A stretch of 64,000 bases of DNA from Plantago ovata. Lineage: Eukaryota > Streptophyta > Magnoliopsida > Lamiales > Plantaginaceae. Below the pieces are notes generated by a model, which saw nothing but the letters and a program-made list of their open reading frames with translations, made no database searches and was not told the origin of the DNA. The DNA lies in assembly GCA_028274465.1 (NCBI GenBank), contig CM051457.1, positions 49,198,362-49,262,361 of the forward strand, in the 5' to 3' direction. Below are positions 1-11,198 of the stretch, one piece after another. The stretch's first letter is position 1. Each line of letters starts with the position of its first letter. A program made the translations under genes and the position numbers.

Positions 1-1130
1 ATAGGGCAAAAATCCAACTGGCATTGTTGTGACTTATTGTAGTAAATAACAATACAAATACATTAAATAAAATAAAACATGAAATGAATGTAAGGCCTTG
101 ATTGTAACTGAGGTACTAGGTGAAAGGATTTGCCAAAAGATCTTGTTGCAAGGTCTGCAAATCTTTTTTGCTGTGGTTCACTAAATGACTTGTACTTCTT
201 CTGATTCACCCAAACCTATCTGTAGCAGTAAAGACTTTGTGTGAGTTGTTGGTGTAAAAAGCAGCAGAAATCAAAGCTGTGTGAATGAAAAGTTAACACC
301 AATTTGTTGGACAAAGCTTTAAATTGAAGATGTTCTCAAACCATGGGCACACTATGTAGTTTCAAGCTACCAAGTTTTGTCATTAATATTTCTAGTTTAA
401 GCATGGTTACCAGCTGGTTAATATACTCAATAAAGGCACATATATATATATTTGATGAATTTTTCCATCTAACTTCTTTCATGCATTTATCCAAAAGGCT
501 GTTGCAAAGTGCTCAAATTGTGCTACTGCTCATGCATTCAACCAACTGGTACACGCTTTGCAGCTGTCACTCTTTGTAAATGAGGGAAATTTTACACAGA
601 ATGCTGCCTACTCTCACATAGATTTAGGGCTGAAATTCAAAATAACATTGCATGCCAACTCCAAAATTTAAAGTGAATCTGAACATTGCAGAAATCATAT
701 ATAGATAAATGTTTCGTTCTGAATGCCAAGAGTGCCTCAGAGTTGGACATAAATAGAGGAGTGGTTGCAGTTTGAATGGAAGATTTTTATTCAGTTTATG
801 GGGGAATTTGACCTAACTAAAATGGATTCGAAGTGTTCACATTCAAAACCAATCTATTCAAATTCAAATCAAATTAATTCTAACAGTTATTGCTTCTGGT
901 TGTGAAACAGAATAAACAAAACGTAATTTACTATGAACTGCTGTTGTTTCATAGGATTAATAGAAAGTGATAGTTAACAAATTACGGAAGTGGGATTGTT
1001 AGTAGATAGTATTCATGAAACTTGGTAAGTCACAAATTCAGCTCATGCATAACGCAAATTACTACATAGTTAGGGAAATAAAAATTTCGCAATACGAACT
1101 GGAAGACAATAAGTCTCAATACAAATACAG
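1..1130. other. AT-rich flank, no gene recognised
   Basis: I see no convincing coding exon, RNA gene or repeat terminus here. Open frames are short and lack splice context. The stretch ends at the CACTC target duplication (1131-1135) of the solo LTR that follows. It probably represents host intergenic DNA. Confidence 0.5.
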
Positions 1131-1135
1131 CACTC

Positions 1136-1600
1136 TGATGAATGTGTATTTTACACTTTCATTTGAGTCTTTTTCACCTATTTTAGCTATCCTCTATGTT
1201 AATTTAGCTATATTTTAGTGCATTTTATTAGAATAGTGTCACGTTTCCCTTTAGTTTGTATTTTACAGGTTTTGGTTGAAAAACGAGGTTTTCCGGGCAA
1301 TTATATTGAAGTAGACAAGGAATTGGTGTTCCAGAAGCCTAATTGGAGTATCTGAAAGATTCCGGATAGGATTTGAAGTCTAGGGGCCGAGTCTGAAGGC
1401 TAAAAGGTCACTAGAAGGCAGAAACCGAGTCCGAAAAGGGGAAGAAATCCAAAAACGCATCGAAAACGCGTTTTGGGCCGAAAAATACTCCTAGGCGAGT
1501 CGCCCGGGACGTGGGGCGAATCGCCCCACACAAGACCGCCCGGTGTGTGGGGCCCTTCGCCCCGCACAATTCAAATGCCTATATATAGTTGCTCAGTTTT
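1136..1600 (+). repeat. Extra U3-like LTR segment
   Basis: This piece matches the first 465 or so bases of the full LTR starting at 1601. It stops at CTCAGTTTT, about 20 bases past the TATATATA motif, where the next LTR begins directly with TGATGAATG. The break therefore lies close to where transcription should start. Confidence 0.75.
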
Positions 1601-2048
1601 TGATGAATGTGTATTTTACACTTTCATTTGAGTCTTTTTCACCTATTTTAGCTATCCTCTATGTTAATTTAGCTATATTTTAGTGCATTTTATTAGAATA
1701 GTGTCACGTTTCCCTTTAGCTTTTATTTTACAGGTTTTGGTTGAAAAACGAGGATTTCCGAGCAATTATATTGAAGTTGACAAGGAATTGGTGTTCCAGA
1801 AGCCTATTTGGAGTATCTGAAGTTTTTCGGATAGGATTTGGAGTCTAGGGGTCGAATCTGGAGGTTAGAAGGCCACTAGAAGTCAGAAATCGAGTCTGAA
1901 AAGGGGAAGAAATCCAAAAATGCGTCGAAAACACGCAAAATCCCGAAAAAAGCTCCCGGGCGAATCGCCCGGGGCGTGGGGAGAATCGCCCCACACCAGG
2001 CGACTCGCCCGGTGTGTGGGGCCCTTCGCCCCACACAAATTCGAAGCC

Positions 2049-2056
2049 TATATATA
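2049..2056 (+). promoter_or_regulatory. LTR TATA box
   Basis: TATATATA lies just downstream of a GC-rich cluster of GGGCGAATCGCCC-type palindromes (about 1955-2035). The same arrangement occurs in every LTR of this family in the window. An earlier copy lies at 1580-1587 in the extra U3 segment. Confidence 0.6.
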
Positions 2057-2915
2057 GTTGCTCAGTTTTCTCCATTTTTCATACTTTTCCAGACCTTCTC
2101 TCTCACCTTTCTCTGTAGTTTTAGGTAGGAACTTCCCAGAGCCTGTTCTGGGGGTTCATAGCTTAGGAGATACTTTTTCATAGCAGTTTGGAGCTTGTAA
2201 GATCGTGATTCTTCGGAGACTGACAACCTTCGGTAACATTGTATCTTACAGTTTTTCTACTTATTTTTATATATCTTTCAACATGTTTTCTTCTATGATT
2301 TCTGTTGATTGCATGACAACTATGAGTAGCTAAACTTATCGTTGGTGGTAGTATGTGAATTCTTAGCGAAGGGTTGATAATTATGCTAATGGCTATATCG
2401 CGCATTATACTCTGTGTTATTGCTTTATTTCTTTGATCTTTCAGAATCTCTATCTTCGTATTGTTGATTAATTATTGCACACAATTGGACAATAGTCTTT
2501 GACCTATCAGAATCTATATCTTCGTAGTGTTGAATAATTACGGAACACAATTGGACAATAGTGTTTGACTTATCAGAATCTATATCTTCGTAGTGTTTGA
2601 TAATTACAACAGGACAATTCATTGACCAAAGATTTCCATGCAAAACCGAGGAATTTACGCATGATTATTAACCCGTTATTCTTTGAAGGACCATACTATC
2701 ACAAATCTCCATTATCTGTTAGAAAAACCTTTGCTTTACCGTCTGCTGTTTTTATATTCTTTAGTTAAATTAGATAAAGCTAGTTATAGTCCTTAGAGAA
2801 CGACAGTCGAGGTCATTCTACTGCTACACTACGGTTTTCGTTGTAGTTGTGAATTGCCTTTGGCTAAATAACAAATTTATTTGACTAATCCGGACCCGAC
2901 AAATCCGCGTTCGTC

Positions 2916-4505
2916 AGTTTTCTCCGTTTTTCATACTCTTCCAGACCTTCTCTCTCACCTTTCTCAGTAGTTTTAGGTAGGAATTCTCCAGAGCCTGTTC
3001 TGGGGGTTCTTAGCTTAGGAGATACTTTTTCTTAGCAGTTTGGAGCTTGTACGATCGCGATTCTTCGGAAACTGACAACCTTCGGTAACATTATATCTTA
3101 CAGTTTTTCTACTTATTTTTATATATGTTTCAACATATTTTCTTCTATGATTTCTGTTGATTTCATGACAACTATGAGTAGCTAAACTTATCGTTGGTGG
3201 TAGTATGTGAATTCTTAGCGAAGGGTTGATAATTATGCTAATGGCTATATCGCGCATTATACTCCGTGTTATTGCTTTATTTCTTTGATCTTTCAGAATC
3301 TCTATCTTCGTATTGTTGATTAATTATTGCACACAATTGGACAATAGTCTTTGACCTATCAGAATCTATATCTTCGTAGTGTTGAATAATTACGGAACAC
3401 AATTGGACAATAGTGTTTGACTTATCAGAATCTATATCTTCGTAGTGTTTGATAATTACAACAGGACAATTCATTGATCAAAGATTTCCATGCAAAACCG
3501 AGGAATTTACGCATGATTATTAACCCGTTATGCTTTGAAGGACCATACTATCACCAATCTCCATTATCTGTTAGAAAAACCTTTGCTTTACCGTCTGCTG
3601 TTTTTATATTCTTTAGTTAAATTAGATAAAGCTAGTTATGGTCCTTAGAGAACGACACTCGAGGTCCTTCTACTGCTACACTACGGTTTTCGTTGTAGTT
3701 GTGAATTGCCTTTGGCTAAATAACAAATTTATTTGACTGATCCGGACCCGACAAATCCGCGTTCGTCCGTTTTCTCCGTTTTTCATACTTTTCTAGACCT
3801 TTTCTCTCACCTTTCTCAGTAGTTTTAGGTAGGAATTCTCCAGAGCCTGTTCTGGGGGTTCTTAGCTTAGGAGATACTTTTTCTTAGCAGTTTGGAGCTT
3901 GTAAGATCGCGATTCTTCGGAGATTGACAACCTTCGGTAACATTGTATCTTACAGTTTTTCTATTTATATTTATATATCTTTCATCATGTTTTCATTCAT
4001 TCGTGGTATGATTTATGTTGATTGCATGACAACTATGAGTAGCTAAACTTCTCGTTGGTGATAGTATGTGATTTCTTAGCGAAGGGTTAATAATTATGCT
4101 AATGGCTATTTCGCGCATTATACTCTGAGTTATTGCTTTATTTCTTTGATCTATCTAAAACCTCTATCTTCGTAGTGTTAAATAATTACGGAACACAATT
4201 GGACAATTCATTGATCAAAGATCTCCATGCAAGACCGAGGAATTTATGCATGATTATTAACCTACTATGCTTTGAATGACCATACTATCACCAATCTCCA
4301 TTATCTGTTAAGAAAAACCTTTGCTAGGTCGTCTGCTGTTTTTATATTCTTAAGTTAGATTAGATAAAGCTAGTTATAGTCCTTAGAGATCGACACTCGA
4401 GGTTATTCTACTGCTACACTACGGTTTTCGTTGTAGTTGTGAATTGCCTTTGGCTAAATACAAATTTATTTGATTAATTGGAACCCGACAATTCCACGTT
4501 CATCA
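2916..4505 (+). repeat. Two extra R-U5-like LTR segments in tandem
   Basis: After the complete LTR ends with GTTCGTCA near 2915, the sequence restarts at GTTTTCTCCG, just downstream of the TATA region, and runs again to the LTR end (near 3768). It then restarts once more and finishes at 4505. Each copy is about 740-850 bp. The last copy has lost part of the internal short-repeat array containing CTTCGTAGTGTT. Confidence 0.75.
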
Positions 4506-4768
4506 CACTCATAATCATATTAAATCCATACTTCATGCTACAAATTCATACTTAACTAGAAGACATGAAAACTTAGGTGACTCCAATATGTTGCTCATAT
4601 AATCCATACTAATTCAAGCTAACAACAGGTTACGTGCAACCTAAATAAATCTACGAAAACATATTCATATAACGAGCTTATACGGTAGAAGTAACAGTGA
4701 TTCTTCCTAATCATTCCTCTGACCAGAAGTTGTACTCCGAATGAAGCACGAGAAATGAAGTAACTCAT

Positions 4769-6391
4769 TTACGATGATGCACCACCCTCACTCGGAATTT
4801 CAACAACAATCGAAGACTCTGCTTGGAGAATGAAACAACCACGGATAGTGAAAATGTTTCTTAGTTGTGGATATAGCGGTTCTCCCTGAACTCTCATTTT
4901 TCGGGCTGCAATTGTTTCGTTCTGCATTGAAATGGAAAAGTAAATCAATATTAATTCTGGAAATGTACTTTTAAAATATAGAAGCATCACGAGAGAAGGT
5001 CAAATTACCCGTCCACCCAAATTATTCCAATATAGTTCCCTAGCGTACACACGATTACGCCTGATAGCATAAAACACCCCCGGGAGAGCCAGGAATTCTT
5101 TGAATTCGTGTACCTACGCCTGATGATGGCAAGTGAGCTCACAAGATATTGAACTGTAACATTCTTCTGCAGCTGGCTGATTATTTCAGAGGCACAGATC
5201 CTCAATGCAGCCATTAGAGATTGCCTAGTTCGTAGGCCAGATTCCCTAGCAAACCCGTCCAACATCTGCACCAGCAGAATGCCTTCATCTTTTTTCCAAC
5301 CACCCAAGCTCAGCAGAGTTCTTTCCCTCCTACGAATTACACGCGGCATGCCTAAACGAAAAATAACAACAAGCATACATTTTAGTGGAATTATTCCAAA
5401 TTCTTTCTGCATATGGGAAACTATAAGCACAAGCTCAATTCTTAACCTTCAAATGCTAGCCTAAAATTTGTGCATTAAATCATTGATTCCTAAACAAAAC
5501 TAATGTGGTAAAGACTAAGTTAAACATGTTAACATGTTTGCAAATTCAATCAGCTGAAAACCTAGCTCTCAGGTTTTCAATACATAATAAGTTCCAAAAC
5601 TCATATGTTTAATTTGAACATCTATCATTCTTTTCGTACACCTAAACAAGGTCGATTTGCTGGAGTTAAAAGGTATTATCGTAAACTATTGCATCACTCA
5701 AAAGGTTTTTCCATTCTGTATAGAGGAGGTGTAAGGTATTTCCAAAATACACTAGGCCATCTACAAAACAAGTATCATGGGCCTTCTATTGTAGTGGAAT
5801 TACGCACACAATGAGGTTAGACGAATACACCTACTGTCACCTTAATAATACGTGCAATTATTTATTGTGCGTTCACAAATTTCAGAAATTTCAGTAATCA
5901 ACACCAAACAAAGAACGATCACATCAAATACGTACACCTGCGAATGAACGTTATCACTAATTACATCCACAACTGAAGAGAGGCTACTAACTAACCTTAA
6001 ACAGTACTCAGAAATAACAGGAATAACAGAATTTCGGTCATCTAATCAATACTCATTGCAAATCTAAATGCAGTACGAAGAAGACAACGTAAATCGCTAC
6101 CAGATCTGCCAAAGATGGTATCCAACAGACTCATATTCAGACAATGCTTCTAATAATAAAGTAAAATCGTTCAATTGTTAGGATCAGCAAAATTCCTCCA
6201 ACTAAAGCAAAAACTTGGATGCAATACGTATAAACATAAACAAGAGATCCAAAAAGTGCATGTTCGATGTACTCACCGGAACAGTGTGGCGGAGTCACGG
6301 CGGCAGCGGCGTTCACGGGGATTTGATATGGGGAGAAGCTTGTTGGAGAATTTTGTTGTTTGTCTTTTTTGTTTTGTGTGGGAATCTCCAT
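4769..6391 (-). CDS. Small three-exon plant gene, function not recognised, one frameshift
   Basis: I infer three exons on the minus strand: 6277-6391 (ATG at 6391, donor GTGAGT), 5009-5351 (acceptor TTTAG, donor GTAATT) and 4769-4921 (acceptor TGCAG, stop TAA). Phases agree at both junctions, giving about 203 residues if one missing base in exon 2 near 5108-5115 is allowed for. There the frame switches inside a run of arginine codons from SLAIIRRR to HEFKEFLALPG. The protein has a polar, proline-containing N-terminus and a basic helical middle (RRRERTLLSLGG, QSLMAALRICASEIISQLQ); no membrane segment or signal peptide is evident. The broken frame could be a sequencing error or a real mutation. 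I do not recognise the family. The matched exon phases and good splice sites make a genuine, possibly decayed, host gene likely. Confidence 0.6.
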
Positions 6392-6695
6392 CCACGCGTA
6401 TGATTGAAATAGAGGGGGCAATCTCGTAAGGGCATTCCTGGTACATTAATACTAACAAGGGGGCATGGATGTAATTTCACTTCTGGGGCCCATAATGCAT
6501 TATCTGAGAATTGAACCAAATGGGCTTTTCTTATCTCAGATATTTGGACTATAAGACCCATTATCCGCACCATTATCCAGCCACAGTTGGACCAAAAGGA
6601 GTGAATTATCCACCGTATTATCTCGTCCAAATCACTGTTCACGTGTTTATCCAAAAATTCATTATCTAGATAAATTAACAAACCAAACGCGTCCT
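6392..6695. other. Upstream region of the 4769-6391 gene; junction with element D
   Basis: This should hold the minus-strand gene's promoter and 5' UTR. It contains several TTATC/GATAA motifs. It ends with a motif that reads GGACGCGTTTGGTTTG on the minus strand, which resembles the ends of some plant MITEs, but no matching inverted end was found. Element D coding sequence begins abruptly at about 6696. Confidence 0.35.
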
Positions 6696-9085
6696 TAGAA
6701 GATATCTACATTGTAGATAATCTTGATGACAACACTCCGAAACCAGCAAGTGACATCGCTGTAGATTTGAGAAGAGCTGCACTTGCTGAAAATGTTGCTG
6801 AAGAGACAGTTGCTGAAAAAGTAACTAGTCCAGTCCAAGAGACTGAAGCTGCAATTGCTGAAGAACCACTTCTGAAACTGCAATGGTTCAAGTCCCAGAG
6901 GTTGCTGAAACACAACAAGAGACAATATTTGACGACGCATCTCAAGATGTTGAGAATATTAGATCTAGTTCATCAATGACCTCTATTGACAAAGTTCAAC
7001 TGGTGCTGACTGATCTAAGCCAGCAAATGGACTTGGAGATTGAAGACAACTCTAATAAGTCAGTAGACATGTTCATGACAAGTAGTGAACTTAGAGGTCA
7101 AGATGTCTCTGCTCAACTTGTCAATTCAGAGACAAGGGAGATTGCTGAATCTGCACAGCCTTCTCAATTAGAGCAAGAAAAGAAGTCTGCTGAAGAACAA
7201 GTCCCAGATAATGAAGCTGCTATCATTGCTGAAAGGACTGAGTCACCACCTGCCCTTCTTCAGCAGGTAGTTAACTTAGATATAAGAAAAACTTCACTAT
7301 CTAAAACTTTATCTTTAGCTAATATAATTGTTTCTTTACAGACTTCTCAAGATACAAGTCAGAAGATTGCTGAAACTTCTACACCAGAATCCACAACTCC
7401 TGTTCAGCAGGATGAACAATTTAAGGATGTTGCCCAAGCTCCTGAAGCAATGGAAATAGTACCAGCACAACTTAGTGTGCAACATGAGCTTGCTGAAAGT
7501 CAGCAGGCTCAAAAGGAGAACGATGAAGTGGTTCACATCACTGAAGATCTTGAAGTTAGTTCTGTAGAACTTTATTCAAACTTCAAAAAAACACCTAGAC
7601 TAGAGTTGCTAAGTCCGTCAGCAACTGGCAAAGGTATAGAAGGATGGATTTTTCCGATCTTCACATCCATCTGTCCAATGAGAAAAGGAGAATCTCTCTA
7701 CTGAAACTTGAGACGTTTGTACACTCCATACTTCCAGAAGAACTTACATATTCTCAGCTAATGAGTTCAAATCTGATTACTATAATCAGAGAGAATATGA
7801 AAGCAAAGTTCAAGAGCGCCTCTCCAGCTAAACAAGTTGTGATGCTCAAGGGTTCCTTTGTACCCGTGGTGGCTGATCCCTACAAAATCAATGAAGAAGA
7901 GGAAGTTACAAGTGCTGCTATGTACAAACATCTCGAGTTAGTCATAGTGACGGACGATGGTGAAGAAGAGGATGGAAATATCCCTAAAGATACCAGTGAT
8001 GATGAAGCCAAAGGTTCTAAGGACAGCAAGGACGATGATGATGATAATCAAGGTCCTAGTCCTGATGCTGGCGGAGTAAAAATGACAGTTGCTGAAACTG
8101 AAAATCAAAACACTGAGAATCAGCAAGCTGACCAAACTCCCAGTCAGCACCAAGAATCTACTCCCGCTCCTGCTGAGACAAGTACTCAAGCAACTGAACA
8201 AGTTGCTGAAACTGAAGAAGAGTACGCCAGAAAACGTGCTGAAATGCACACTGGAAAGCTAAGCTTTCTGATGTCGAGTTAACAACACTCGAAGCTAAGG
8301 TCACTGATCCAAACCTTGGAGGAGAAGAAGAAATGGATAAAGATTATCAAAGAGCTTTACAAAATAGTCTACATATTCATGCTAGACATACGCAGAATGT
8401 GGATATTGCTCAATCTTTAGGAATGATCAACACGGAAGTCTCCTCCCTTCCACCTACTACTGGTGAAACTCCAGTTGTTGAGTCCAAAGAGTTTCCCTCA
8501 GCAACCACTCAACCAAAAGTGTCTGAAGCTAAGGATTTGGGAATCAAGGTTGCTGGCCTTGACAAATCTGATGACGAAGAAGATCTATCTAACTTCTCAG
8601 CAAATGAAGAAGAAAAGACAAAGAAATTTGAACCCACAGAGGTTGCAATTCCTCCACCATCTCTCCAAACTGATGAAGGAGATGCTGAGAGAAGTCGCTT
8701 GCTAAGAAATGATGATCAATTCGCAACTGAAATCAAAGCTCATTCACTTACTCCCTCTCTAGTGCCGTTTCCAAACGTTGAGGATTTTACTCCCACAATA
8801 AAGGCACTAATGGCTGTTCACAAAGCATGCCAAGAAGAGGATGATGCCTTGCTTGCTGAGAGTCCGCTTGACATTGGCAAAATACTGACTACAGTGCTGA
8901 AACGCACCACTACACTTACCATAGCTCAGAAAGACATCACTCTACATCAAAAACGCTATGAAGAAGATGTCAGTCAAGCACCAAGCTTGCTAAAAGTTCA
9001 TTGAAAAAGGCTCAGGCTATTCTTGAAGAAAAAGTCGAAAATGAGCGCAGACATGAGGAGAATTTGGCTTTTATTAAGGAAGAAT
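6696..9085 (+). pseudogene. Acidic ORF of element D, 5' part (possible envelope-position ORF)
   Basis: This is a long, glutamate- and glutamine-rich reading frame with many Ala-Glu repeats (IAES, IAER, LAES, VAET) and an Asp-rich stretch near 8010-8060. It switches frame at about 7640-7700 and again near 8260-8330, so it is broken. Conserved blocks shared with element E include RENMKAKFKSASP, VMLKGSFVPVVADP and ETEEEYARKRAEM. No gag, protease or RT motif is present. In Sireviruses an envelope-like ORF of unknown function can sit between pol and the 3' LTR, and this ORF is in that position, but that assignment is inference. CACTA1 interrupts it at 9085. Confidence 0.5.
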
Positions 9086-9390
9086 CACTACAAGAAAATA
9101 GCCATTTAGCGACGGATAGATAGAAACGGATACCATCCATCGCTATTTAGCGACGGATCGCTACTGATAACGACGGATAAGGACGAACTGCGCTCTAAGG
9201 TCAGTTCGTCATTGGAAATGGTCAATCCGGCATCAACTTAGCGACGGATAACGTTCATCCGTCGCAAAAACTAGTGACGGATAAGTCTATACGTCACTAA
9301 GTTGGTTGACCAGAATAAAGAAAAATGAAAAAAAAAAAAATAAACACGTAGCGACGGATAAGTCTATCCGTCGCTAAATGCCGACTACAC
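9086..9390. repeat. CACTA1 left subterminal motif array
   Basis: Short motifs of the form TAGCGACGGAT and its complement ATCCGTCGCTA recur here in direct and inverted orientation. Such arrays are the known binding sites of the TNPA-type protein in En/Spm elements; binding here is inferred. Confidence 0.75.
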
Positions 9391-10239
9391 AGAAGGCATC
9401 GTCTGTTACAGATTCATTCCATTCACTTCTCCATTGTTAAAATCTTTCAAACCCTAACTCTCTTTTCTTCTCCTCCCATCTCAAATCCACCACCACCACC
9501 TTCACCCCGGATCGGTTCCACCACCACAATCACCACCTCGACCACATCACCACGGTAACTCTCGTGTTTATTGTTTTGTATTTTCTTCCCCTTTTGTATT
9601 TGGTTTCTAATCTGACTCCCCCCTCCCTTTGTTTGTTCGTGTTTCTTATTTGTAGATGTAGAGGATTCGACATTGCCTCAAATCCACCACCGCCACCACC
9701 TCGATTTTCGATCTGCCAAAATAGAAGGTTAGAACCCTAACCCTATTTTTTTGGGCTTTTTAATTTTGTGCTTAATTATGATTTTTCTAGTTGTCAATCG
9801 TTAGATTATATATGTTGTATAGCAAGAATCATTTTAAATAATTATTTTGAATTTATTCTGTAATTTTATAAATTAGTTTGAATTAATTTGATGTTGTTAA
9901 TTGATTATGTTAACTGTAATTAGTATAAGCTAGATTAATTTATTTAAATAAAATTGGTTAAGTAATTTTGGTTAATTTTTCGTTAACAAATTTAGAGTAT
10001 TCTGTGTAGTTAGTTCTGCCTAGTTAGTTTGATTAATAAATTAGATTGAAATTATGCGTAGTTAGTTCTGTTAATTATAATTTTGTTAATGAATAGATTA
10101 ATAATAATGTTAATTACGTTATGTAGTTAATTTAATTATTAATGTTTATTTTGAGTAATTTTTTGTTAAATTTGCTTAATATTTTGTTAAATTTTGAATT
10201 AAGTTGGATTAAGTTTCACTAATATGTTATATAAGCTAT
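9391..10239. other. CACTA1 leader and AT-rich intron-like sequence, nothing else recognised
   Basis: The first part (about 9420-9730) is C/T-rich with CCACCACC runs and resembles a plant 5' UTR. The remainder is a very AT-rich TTAATT-rich stretch consistent with a long 5' intron of the CACTA1 gene. No coding exon is seen. Confidence 0.4.
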
Positions 10240-10620
10240 AAAGTGTGATGATGCTATTATAATCGGTTTCTGTGTGTTGGTAAGATTTTTCTTGGGCCCT
10301 AACTAATAGTATATGCTTACTATCGACCAGTGAGCGTTACATTGGTTAGGTCCCATAGAAAAGTCTCCCCGACATTTAATCGAACTGATTGTATTTGACT
10401 GAACACACATAAGAGTTTGTTTTTCATTGAAGTGAATAGGTGTGATGATGATATACATATATTAGTTTGGAAGTGTTGGATTAGGCTTACATTGGGTGAT
10501 AACTAATACTATACGTTTACTGTCGATCAGTAAGCGTTTTATTGGTTTGCACCCATTGGTAAGCCTTACTGACATTTAAGCGAACTGATTGTATTTAACT
10601 GAACACACTAGAGGACTTAT
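10240..10620. repeat. Diverged tandem duplication of about 200 bp inside CACTA1
   Basis: Two copies (about 10240-10430 and 10440-10620) share TGTGATGATG at the start, a middle with TTACTRTCGAYCAGTRAGCG and an end with CGAACTGATTGTATTTRACTG. They are clearly related but diverged, so the duplication is not recent. Confidence 0.7.
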
Positions 10621-10628
10621 ATTGATAA

Positions 10629-10696
10629 ATATAGAAGAAGCAGAAGCAGGCACAAGAAAGTATAATAAGTCTTTCTTGTGCCTGCTTCTTCTATAT
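10629..10696. other. Near-perfect hairpin in CACTA1
   Basis: GAAGCAGGCACAAGAAAG pairs perfectly with CTTTCTTGTGCCTGCTTC across a 10-base loop, TATAATAAGT. The outer ATATAGAAG/CTTCTATAT arm pairs too, apart from a short extra AAGCA on the left. It lies in the intron-like part upstream of the CACTA1 coding exons. Function is unknown. Confidence 0.75.
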
Positions 10697-11198
10697 TATA
10701 TTTGTACCACCACAATTCTTTATCTTCTCATCATTAATATACTATATTATTAATATACTACATTTCTACAAGTTTGATTAAATATGACCTTGTGTTGTGA
10801 ATGATTGTAATAGCTAGGCAGCCACCGTAACAACAGCATTTTTAATGTCGTTGTTACTGTGCCGGCCTATTTCACTCATTCTCATCGCGTGGCCTACTAA
10901 TAAATGGACTTTATTTCCTGGTATCCATAGAGTAAACATTACAAACTTTCCTTGCTTTCCGAGTCCTCTTCTATACTTATTAAGTGACAACTTATTAAGT
11001 GACAATAAGTTAACTAACAATCAAGTGTAGTCGAGGTCTTGAAAAACAAGGAAAGCTTGTATTGCGGTAATCATGTAAACCATATATTCGTAAGAAGTTG
11101 TATATATACTCACCTTAAGATAAGTTATTTGACAAGTTAGACTTTATTTTTTGTTACAAATTATCATGGTTCAAACTTCAATTTTATGCGTACAGACA

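Larger units (their letters stand above)
1136..4505 (+). mobile_element. Rearranged solo LTR, Athila-type (same family as elements A, B, C)
   Basis: The block starts TGATGAATGTG and ends GTTCATCA, the same termini as the LTRs of elements A, B and C further right. It is flanked by a perfect 5-bp duplication, CACTC, at 1131-1135 and 4506-4510, so the whole block integrated or was resolved as one unit. No internal gag or pol remains. It is about 3.4 kb rather than the 1.3 kb of the other LTRs because parts are repeated: an extra U3-like part first (1136-1600), one full LTR (1601-2915), then two further copies of the 3' part (about 2916-3768 and 3769-4505). Open reading frames inside recur in every copy and are not genes. 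Confidence 0.85.

Noticed and set aside
50-1218. Short plus-strand frames at 343-579 and 1015-1218
   Set aside because: They are short, AT-driven and lack promoter or splice evidence. The second one runs into the LTR.
2178-3474. Recurring minus-strand frames beginning MRDIAISIIINPSLRIH and repeated EDIDSD motifs (also at 15501 and 41961)
   Set aside because: They are LTR sequence read in a fixed frame, repeated because the LTRs repeat. There is no start context, and copies carry differing stops.
5605-5814. Plus-strand frame of 69 codons inside the first intron of the 4769-6391 gene
   Set aside because: It has no recognisable motif or splice context and is opposite to a better-supported gene.
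6313-6945. Minus-strand frames of 80-120 codons over the D junction
   Set aside because: One overlaps the promoter region of the three-exon gene and the others are antisense to the element D ORF. No independent support.
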